Shown: positions 1-4,384 of the stretch, in pieces
Position numbering within the stretch: the stretch's first letter is position 1
How the letters are laid out: the number at the start of each line of letters is the position of its first letter
From: an uncultured Lachnospiraceae bacterium
GTDB lineage: Bacteria > Bacillota > Clostridia > Lachnospirales > Lachnospiraceae
DNA length: 6,525 nucleotides
NCBI GenBank assembly: GCA_947177925.1
Contig: CAMWWJ010000195.1
Coordinates: 1-6,525, forward strand
Reading direction: 5' to 3'
Translations under genes and position numbers: made by a program
Notes under the pieces: generated by a model
Database searches by the model: none
Seen by the model: only the letters and a program-made list of their open reading frames with translations
Told to the model about the DNA's origin: nothing

Positions 1-193
1 CTATTTGGTTATACACATCCTGCATAATCTCACTTGCCTTTGCCCACACGTCTGTTGCGGCATATACCGGCTGCGTGTATGCCAGGAACGTCATGCCGGC
101 AAGAAAACTGTAATAGGCTGCTTTTGCCGCTGGAAACCTATGAGGGCTCCCTTTGGCAGCCGTTTCATAAAATTTGTTTGCTCTTCTTTTCAA
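1..193 (-). CDS. Small exported pilin-like conjugative transfer protein, 5' part only
   Basis: This gene starts at TTG (193-191) and runs off the left edge, leaving 64 codons. The peptide begins LKRRANKFYETAAKGS. It has a basic N-terminus, a hydrophobic stretch (YYSFLAGMTFLAYTQPVYA, about residues 27-45) and a likely signal-peptidase site after VYA, followed by a mature part rich in Ala and charged residues. Small proteins with this start (KKFYETAAKG) and a cleavable signal are known to me from transfer operons of Tn1549-like elements in Clostridia, where they occupy a VirB2/TrbC pilin-like position; this is recall, not a search. The TTG start is supported by AGGAGG seven bases upstream and by the lack of a better in-frame start. 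The gene lies behind a leader with two terminator-like hairpins, so its expression is probably conditional. The missing C-terminal half should hold one or two membrane helices. Reality of the gene is likely; the pilin role is moderate. Confidence 0.7.
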   Translation of the reverse strand, partial: MKRRANKFYETAAKGSPHRFPAAKAAYYSFLAGMTFLAYTQPVYAATDVWAKASEIMQDVYNQI

Positions 194-200
194 TTTTTAA

Positions 201-206
201 CCTCCT
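201..206 (-). promoter_or_regulatory. Ribosome-binding site for the TTG-started transfer gene
   Basis: The minus strand reads AGGAGG seven bases before TTG at 193. This near-perfect anti-16S match at ideal spacing is the main argument that TTG is the start and that the truncated frame at the left edge is a real gene. Confidence 0.8.
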
Positions 207-220
207 TCATTTTTTGGCAT

Positions 221-252
221 AAAAAAACCATGCCTCTTATATGCGACATGGT
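221..252 (-). terminator. Terminator-like hairpin just before the transfer gene
   Basis: On the minus strand ACCATG (252-247) and CATGGT (232-227) form a 6-bp stem around a 14-base loop that can add a few imperfect pairs. TTTTTT follows at once (226-221). The hairpin sits 15 bases before the AGGAGG of the next gene, so it would stop transcription coming from the upstream regulatory genes. The short, not very GC-rich stem suggests a weak or conditional terminator. Confidence 0.55.
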
Positions 253-265
253 CTTTCCTCGGACA

Positions 266-291
266 GAAAAACAGCACCTTGCAAAAGGTGC
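266..291 (-). terminator. Upstream member of a tandem terminator pair
   Basis: On the minus strand GCACCTT (291-285), a four-base loop TTGC, and AAGGTGC (280-274) form a perfect 7-bp stem, followed by TGTTTTTC. This is the standard form of an intrinsic terminator. It lies 21 bases before the second hairpin (252-221). The pair forms a barrier between the regulator genes and the transfer gene. Confidence 0.6.
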
Positions 292-404
292 CAATCTCTG
301 CCTTATTTAGTTTTGGGTGCAGTTTTGAACATACATAGTCTAGCACACGGATATTTGCGGTGAAAGAGCAAATCCGTGCCAATTTTATGCATACATGTGC
401 CAAT
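288..404 (-). repeat. Three direct copies of ATTGGCAC in the leader
   Basis: ATTGGCAC on the minus strand occurs at 404-397, 383-376 and 295-288. The first two, as AATTGGCAC, are spaced exactly 21 bp apart, two helical turns, as in operator arrays. The third overlaps the 5' arm of the terminator hairpin at 291-274. They could be protein-binding sites or alternative pairing partners for the GGTGC arm. Confidence 0.4.
346..378 (-). promoter_or_regulatory. First hairpin of the transfer-operon leader
   Basis: CACGGAT (346-352) pairs with ATCCGTG (372-378), and inside it TTGC (355-358) pairs with GCAA (368-371), with a 2-base bulge and a 9-base loop. No T-run follows, so it is not itself a terminator. 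It starts about 25 bases after the stop codon of the 179-residue gene and precedes the two terminator-like hairpins. A role in RNA folding or protein binding within the leader is inference. Confidence 0.45.
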
Positions 405-943
405 TATGTGCCAGGCTCCGTTTCCGGTACAAACTTCTCCAATATCTCCACGCTCTCTCTGGAGGTATATCCCCACAGAATGGAACTCAACGCCTCGATT
501 GCCTCCTGTCTCCTGCGGTAATAAGTGCGGAAGCTGATGTCCCGGATATGAGGCCTCAGCTGCTCTATGATCTCCTCCACATTCTTCAGCTGCTGTGGGG
601 AAAGGAACGTGTAATACAAAAGCCAGTAGTAGGTCTCCCCGTTCTTGTGCTTATTCCGAAGCAGCTCAATGGAACTGTCAAGCAGCTTTATCATCCGGTG
701 GCTGCGCTCTATGCACTTGGCATGGTGTTCAATGTCGCTCCCGGCAAAATCCACCCCCGCCAGGTATACCGATTCCAAGAAGTCCTCTATGGTACTCCCA
801 TACTCAATCTCAAACCTGTTGCGCACCTGCTGTACGGACAGTTCCAGACTCCACACCACATCCCTGTATTTCTTCAGCAGTTTCCATGTATCGTGATATA
901 ACGGATTCTCTGTAATATCCATCTCCCTCTGTTTCTTTGTCAT
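404..943 (-). CDS. ArpU/sigma-region-4-like helix-turn-helix protein (179 aa)
   Basis: This soluble, mainly helical protein begins MTKKQREMDITENPLY. An N-terminal helical part (about 10-100, with YRDVVWSLELSVQQV at 26-40) is followed by a C-terminal segment (about 115-158) in which SPQQLKNVEEI, the basic turn RTYYRRRQEAIEAL (139-152) and ILWGY (155-159) match the layout of ArpU/RinA-type phage late regulators and sigma-70 region 4. From this I infer DNA binding or RNA-polymerase contact. No membrane segment or enzyme motif is seen. The start lies 3 bp after the TGA of the preceding gene, with a purine-rich AGAGGGA site inside that gene's last codons, so translation is probably coupled. I recall near-identical proteins in the same position of Clostridial conjugative elements, just before the transfer genes. 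Biochemical function is unknown; activation or antitermination of the transfer operon is my suggestion. A second in-frame ATG at codon 8 is possible but less well placed. Confidence 0.8.
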   Translation of the reverse strand: MTKKQREMDITENPLYHDTWKLLKKYRDVVWSLELSVQQVRNRFEIEYGSTIEDFLESVYLAGVDFAGSDIEHHAKCIERSHRMIKLLDSSIELLRNKHKNGETYYWLLYYTFLSPQQLKNVEEIIEQLRPHIRDISFRTYYRRRQEAIEALSSILWGYTSRESVEILEKFVPETEPGT

Positions 944-946
944 TCT

Positions 947-2098
947 TCATTCCCTCTCTTTCTTCCCGCCTATAGGCGTGAGTATCAATTCAAATGTATA
1001 GACCCGATTAACCTTTCCGCAACAGACATCCATCCCAATGCGTTTGCCCGGTACCTCATGCGGGTGGTTTAAATATTTTCCCTTCCAGTCGTCCGATAAA
1101 AGATATAACTTATATGTGGCTTTGGGGCACTGGAAACAGGAAACCCCTTGTGAATCAAGGATTTCCGCCATCTTCCTGACAATAGCCTCCATGTGCGTTT
1201 TTGATACGCTGGACAATCCTTCTGAAACGCATACCTCCGGCTCCAAAACAGTATTATCGCCCGCCTTGCCTGCTTTGTCCGGCAGACTAATCCTGATGTT
1301 TAGAACCACTGCAACCTCCTCCTTATCAACCAGGATATCTGATATCTGGAACATAGTGGACAGATAATTTTTCAAGTAGATGACACTGCCCTTTGTGCCT
1401 GGAAATGCCATCAGTGATATATAGCTCAACTTTTCAAACTTTTTCAGCACCCTGCCCACAGTAGCCTTTGAAATTCCCCAGCGGGCTGCCAGTTCACTGT
1501 AGTTCACCAACGGGCATCCTGTGCCGTTCCGCAGGTATACCACCGGACCGGCCTCTGAGCCCTGCACCTGACTGTCGTTATAGACCGTAGACAGCCACAG
1601 ATCCAGCAGGATGTCCATCTCGGAGCACCGCCTTGCGCCCACCAGCTCCATTGCTGTAATAACTGGCATAAAGAAAAAACCCGTGTCTTTCTGGCAGGGG
1701 CAGTTATAATCCAAAACTGTGTTATGCTTTTTCCAATCCCGGATTTTGTATTTAATCACCTTTCCCCGGTCAAGCGACAGATAAGAAATCAGGTTTCTTT
1801 TCTGCAGCTCATCCAATATATCAAGTGCCTGATGCTGGAAGTGCGTACGGAACCACCCAGCCAGTTCTTTAACCGTACATATCCACTCTCCGGGATAGAT
1901 CGTATAGCCGATCCCATCTATACGGCGGTAGGATGTACGGAAATTTGCATTACTGCAAAGAACCGTAAAATAAAAAAGACCAGAGCCCCCGCCTGTGCGA
2001 ATGCTCTGGTCTGTGATCAGTGACTGGACAAACTGCCTATAAATGCGGCAGCGCGGATAATCCACCACTTGTTTGATTTGTAATTGATATTCTGACAT
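947..2098 (-). CDS. Conjugative-element regulator with two winged-helix-like segments (383 aa)
   Basis: The protein starts MSEYQLQIKQVVDYPRCRIY. An N-terminal element-specific part (LFYFTVLCSNANFRTSYRRI, 41-60) leads into a winged-helix-like segment (about 74-120, VKELAGWFRTHFQHQALDIL). A second, clearer winged helix lies at about 198-243 (NYSELAARWGISKATVGRVL, then a wing ending GSVIYL). The C-terminal part (about 245-383) is of unknown fold with several Cys. Database relatives from Lachnospiraceae elements are, as I recall, often labelled MarR-family regulators. Two winged helices would also fit a plasmid-type replication initiator, so regulator versus initiator is open. An in-frame ATG at 2140 would add 14 residues but has no good ribosome-binding site, whereas ATG at 2098 has AAAGGAGG at ideal distance. 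It is cotranscribed with the 179-residue gene (3-bp gap). A terminator-like hairpin lies within codons 30-44. Confidence 0.8.
   Translation of the reverse strand: MSEYQLQIKQVVDYPRCRIYRQFVQSLITDQSIRTGGGSGLFYFTVLCSNANFRTSYRRIDGIGYTIYPGEWICTVKELAGWFRTHFQHQALDILDELQKRNLISYLSLDRGKVIKYKIRDWKKHNTVLDYNCPCQKDTGFFFMPVITAMELVGARRCSEMDILLDLWLSTVYNDSQVQGSEAGPVVYLRNGTGCPLVNYSELAARWGISKATVGRVLKKFEKLSYISLMAFPGTKGSVIYLKNYLSTMFQISDILVDKEEVAVVLNIRISLPDKAGKAGDNTVLEPEVCVSEGLSSVSKTHMEAIVRKMAEILDSQGVSCFQCPKATYKLYLLSDDWKGKYLNHPHEVPGKRIGMDVCCGKVNRVYTFELILTPIGGKKERE
1936..1967. repeat. 32-bp symmetric nested inverted repeat inside the regulator gene
   Basis: The + strand reads TACGG, AAA, TTTGCA, TTAC, TGCAAA, GAA, CCGTA: 5-bp outer arms and 6-bp inner arms, symmetric about a 4-base centre. 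It adjoins the T-tract of the intragenic hairpin. Its inner core TTTGCA-N4-TGCAAA also occurs in the inverted repeat at the kinase promoter. It may be coding-sequence coincidence or a second RNA hairpin. Confidence 0.4.
1967..2011 (-). terminator. Intragenic terminator-like hairpin in the 5' part of the regulator gene
   Basis: On the minus strand GACCAGAGC (2011-2003) and GCTCTGGTC (1986-1978) make a perfect 9-bp GC-rich stem with a 16-base loop. TTTTTTATTTT follows directly (1977-1967). Structurally it is the best intrinsic terminator in the window, yet it lies inside the reading frame, about 90-130 bases after the start, over codons 30-44. It could act as an attenuator when ribosomes are absent or slow. 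Function is inferred; the structure is read directly. Confidence 0.5.
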
Positions 2099-2099
2099 C

Positions 2100-2143
2100 T
2101 CATGCCTCCTTTGTTGTAAGTTTAGTTTTCCTGAAGGCATAAT
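2100..2143 (-). pseudogene. Possible C-terminal remnant of the backbone gene split by the insert
   Basis: In the gap between the kinase stop and the regulator, the minus strand has an open frame encoding YYAFRKTKLTTKEA with TGA at 2102-2100, immediately before the regulator ATG. That is the tight spacing expected of the original neighbour in the backbone operon. Together with the 15-codon start at 6454 it may be the other end of a gene interrupted by the cargo. The same frame reads back to the kinase TGA, so it may also be chance. Low confidence. Confidence 0.25.
2105..2112 (-). promoter_or_regulatory. Ribosome-binding site that fixes the regulator start at 2098
   Basis: The minus strand reads AAAGGAGG six bases before ATG at 2098. 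Nothing comparable precedes the upstream in-frame ATG at 2140, so the shorter 383-residue product is preferred. Confidence 0.85.
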
Positions 2144-2165
2144 ATATCTTCTTTATTATTCTTGT

Positions 2166-3749
2166 TCACGCATTTTTATAATATGGTATTTTATCCTTAA
2201 TAAAATTTGATAATTCCTCACATGATGCAAATCGATCATTTATATTTCCAGAAAGACATTTCATAATCAAATCCAACTGCCAATCCATCAGTTCCACATT
2301 CGATTGTTTGAGATAATCTCTCATATTGCTCCCTCCCGGAGCACGACCGCATATTAAAAAATACCAAATTGCACCAACTGAATAGATGTCCACGCGGGGA
2401 TCTCTCAATTTGGGATTAGCCTGCAGAATAGGATCTATATAAGCTCCACCTGCAATACATTCACCCGTCTTAGTCAACTTTGTATAATTATCTGCATCTA
2501 AGAAAGCACTAACACCAAAATCTATAATTTTACATACTTTTTCATCCTTAGCAAACATCACATTACTCGGCTTCAAATCTCTATGGATTACGCCATGTTT
2601 ATGCGCCACTCTTAATCCCGCCAAAATATGTAAAATTGCTAGTCCGCTACGCTCAAAGCTCATATTTCCTTCTTGCTCATGCAAACCTATGAGGTCATAT
2701 CCATCAATCATTTCCATCCTAATGTATGGCTTGTTATCAATCCTCCCAGCATCATAAATGCGAGCTATGTATGGACTATTCAGAGCAAACATCATCTTAG
2801 CCTCTCTAAAAAACCTCTTTTCTCCCTCGGCTTGTTCTTCAGGAAGCACAAAAACTGGCTCATAAATTTTAACTGCAAAATCCATATCAAGGCATTCGTT
2901 ATGATAACGATACACCATTCCATATCCACCATGTCCTAACTCACCAAGTTGCTTGTATTTTTGCAACTCCATAAACGGATCAACTTTCACACCTTTCTCA
3001 ATTGACTCCATAAGTTTATTCATTTGTTGTTCAATATGATCTCGACGACCCGCATAATGCTGTTCTACCGCTTGCATATATCGGCGAAATTCCTGGGCCG
3101 TCCGATTACTCTTGATAAAATCAGGTATATCATCTTTCAACTTTGGTATTTTCATTAATATATCACGGCATCTTTTATATTCAGACTCTTCAATATTACC
3201 ATCCGTAGCTTTCGATAACAAACCAATTTTGAAGTCAGCAACCAAATCTAATAATGTCTCATCTGACATTTGCTCCACTACTTCTACACCGCACAATCTC
3301 CAACTATATACATTCCTTCCAGATATTTGCCCCTTCGGGTACAACTCATATCCGTCTACACGTAGCAATTTATTTATTCTGTAAAAAAAACGTTCCCACT
3401 CTTTCCGCTCATCTCGTACATATGGATGGAATATTTCACATATAAAATTCAAATATATTTCATCCGATCCCCCACTTAGCTTAAACCTATCATCCGAAAA
3501 CACCCACCAATCAGGATAGTCATTATTGGTAATTGTGTGCTGAACAATATCTTCATATGCACTACTATACCTTGTATCATAACTTTCCATTTCTTGCAAA
3601 TTGTATAATCGTTCTAGAAATTCAATTTCATTCAAACGCCCATAGTATGGATATTTGATCTGTATATCAAAAGGTCCTTCCGAATCCGTTATACCATCTC
3701 GAAACATCTCAAAGATGTCCCTTTTTGTAACATCTGTTATTCTCTCCAT
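2166..3749 (-). CDS. AbiJ-NTD3-type domain fused to a Hanks Ser/Thr protein kinase (527 aa), candidate defence effector
   Basis: Residues about 1-155 match my recall of the AbiJ N-terminal domain 3 pattern: ITDVTKRDIFEMF (4-16), GRLNEIEFLERLYNL (37-51), DYPDWWVFSDDRF (77-89), CEIFHPYVR (104-112). A helical middle part (about 160-255) includes LSKATDGNIEESEYKR and RTAQEFRRYMQ. The kinase domain (about 264-520) has a glycine loop LGHGGYGMVY (271-280), catalytic Lys294 in FAVK, a probable helix-C Glu316, HRDLKPSN (389-396, Asp391), DFG (410-412), Asp454 in DIYSVG and Arg506; all key residues are present, so it should phosphorylate Ser/Thr. The APE motif is altered to DPI. No membrane segment is seen, so it should be cytosolic, unlike typical PASTA kinases. 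AbiJ-type N-terminal domains are known from abortive-infection and conflict proteins joined to varied effectors, so a phage-defence role is inferred. AGGAG lies 8 bases before the ATG. The gene has its own promoter and no clear terminator before the regulator downstream. Confidence 0.85.
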   Translation of the reverse strand: MERITDVTKRDIFEMFRDGITDSEGPFDIQIKYPYYGRLNEIEFLERLYNLQEMESYDTRYSSAYEDIVQHTITNNDYPDWWVFSDDRFKLSGGSDEIYLNFICEIFHPYVRDERKEWERFFYRINKLLRVDGYELYPKGQISGRNVYSWRLCGVEVVEQMSDETLLDLVADFKIGLLSKATDGNIEESEYKRCRDILMKIPKLKDDIPDFIKSNRTAQEFRRYMQAVEQHYAGRRDHIEQQMNKLMESIEKGVKVDPFMELQKYKQLGELGHGGYGMVYRYHNECLDMDFAVKIYEPVFVLPEEQAEGEKRFFREAKMMFALNSPYIARIYDAGRIDNKPYIRMEMIDGYDLIGLHEQEGNMSFERSGLAILHILAGLRVAHKHGVIHRDLKPSNVMFAKDEKVCKIIDFGVSAFLDADNYTKLTKTGECIAGGAYIDPILQANPKLRDPRVDIYSVGAIWYFLICGRAPGGSNMRDYLKQSNVELMDWQLDLIMKCLSGNINDRFASCEELSNFIKDKIPYYKNA

Positions 3750-3783
3750 TATGATTACTCCTGCAACAATACGATTTCATTTT

Positions 3784-3812
3784 ATAATACAACTTCGCCC
3801 ATGTATTTGCAA
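3784..3812 (-). promoter_or_regulatory. Sigma-A-type promoter of the kinase gene
   Basis: On the minus strand TTGCAA (3812-3807) and TATTAT (3789-3784) are separated by exactly 17 bases, matching the -35 and -10 consensus at 4/6 and 5/6. Transcription would start near 3777, giving a leader of about 28 bases with AGGAG at 3762-3758. It faces only the kinase gene, so the kinase is probably transcribed independently of the ATPase. Confidence 0.6.
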
Positions 3813-3831
3813 TGCTGCAAAGCCATGGGCG
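3796..3831. promoter_or_regulatory. 36-bp nested inverted repeat over the kinase promoter, operator-like
   Basis: CGCCCATG (3796-3803) and CATGGGCG (3824-3831) are perfect 8-bp arms. Inside them TTTGCA (3806-3811) and TGCAAA (3816-3821) form a second 6-bp pair around a 4-base centre. The inner left arm overlaps the -35 hexamer and the outer left arm lies in the promoter spacer, so a bound dimer would block polymerase. No T-run follows on either strand, which argues against a terminator. The regulator is unknown. Confidence 0.6.
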
Positions 3832-3886
3832 ATCATCTGTCAATATTGCTATTTGGTAAATCCATACTCCGATCTACTATATGCTC

Positions 3887-3910
3887 TACTACACACTTTA
3901 CTACACACTT
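3887..3910. repeat. Two perfect tandem 12-bp repeats beyond the integrase remnant
   Basis: TACTACACACTT occurs twice without a gap (3887-3898, 3899-3910), and a looser ACTACGACATTT follows at 3921-3932. Short direct repeats at helical spacing just past an integrase gene resemble arm-type integrase binding sites, as at the ends of Tn916-like elements. The repeat is certain; the role is inferred from position. Confidence 0.5.
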
Positions 3911-4038
3911 TTTTCATCAAACTACGACATTTTGCGGTAAATTACGATAACTTGCTTTCTCTTTCCAAAAATCTTCAACCCCTGTAGAATCAAGCATTTG
4001 AGAGCATTTCTAGATTCCCTGCTAAATGTGAAAACATA

Positions 4039-4384
4039 AACTCTTTTAATTCCTGCTTCGTCACACAATTTGTGTAAGTGTGTGTCATAGGAACAGTTTT
4101 TTGCAGATTTGTCCGCCCTCAACTCTGTTTACAACAAGGCATATTGCCTGTAATTGTGGAAACGCTTTGCTGCTTCAAGAATTTTTCTTGCTTGTCAACA
4201 GTCAGATACTTAACATCATCTACCGCCCTAACAGGTTTCGTATATCGAACACAGTCCATAGAGTGCTTTGCAATAATATCATTCATAACTGCCGATTTGA
4301 ACCAATTTACCCTGCAATATAGGTCTGTCGAATAGTTGAGCCTGCATAGATAACTTCCATTCGACTAAGAACCTCTTTACAGTG
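4039..4384 (-). pseudogene. Tyrosine recombinase (phage/ICE integrase) remnant, frameshifted and internally deleted
   Basis: Three successive minus-strand pieces together spell an integrase of a type common in Lachnospiraceae. HCKEVLSRMEVIYAGSTIRQ begins at 4384 and stops at TAA 4309-4307. KSAVMNDIIAKH and VRYTKPVRAVDDVKYLTV follow in another frame from 4298. FHNYRQYALL comes in a third frame with a TAA, then KNCSYDTHLHKLCDEAGIKR down to about 4039. These correspond to the core-binding region, the start of the catalytic domain and the region before the second catalytic box. The stretch with the first catalytic Arg (normally RTGE) is missing, and no HxxR or catalytic Tyr can be read beyond AGIKR, so it is inactive. 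The frame remains open to 3922 but no longer resembles an integrase. It lacks its N-terminus, and its first codons overlap the last codons of the ATPase gene in another frame, so the ATPase border was probably made by recombination within the integrase. Confidence 0.75.

Noticed and set aside
197..403. 68-codon minus-strand frame in the leader
   Set aside because: It runs through all three hairpins and the T-runs and its composition is not protein-like (many scattered Cys, Phe and Lys). It is best explained as open by chance over regulatory DNA.
2113..2168. Possible promoter GTGAAC-N17-TATATT for the regulator genes on the minus strand
   Set aside because: The spacing is right but the -35 matches at only 3 of 6 positions, and the region may hold a gene remnant and the insert border. 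Too weak to annotate.
3796..3831. The kinase-promoter inverted repeat as a terminator for the integrase/ATPase transcript
   Set aside because: The stem is strong, but neither strand has a T-run after it and it lies over a good promoter, so an operator is the better reading.
3655..3987. 110-codon plus-strand frame covering the kinase start and its promoter region
   Set aside because: It runs antisense over the conserved AbiJ-type N-terminus, the operator and the 12-bp repeats, and has no ribosome-binding site or recognisable domain.
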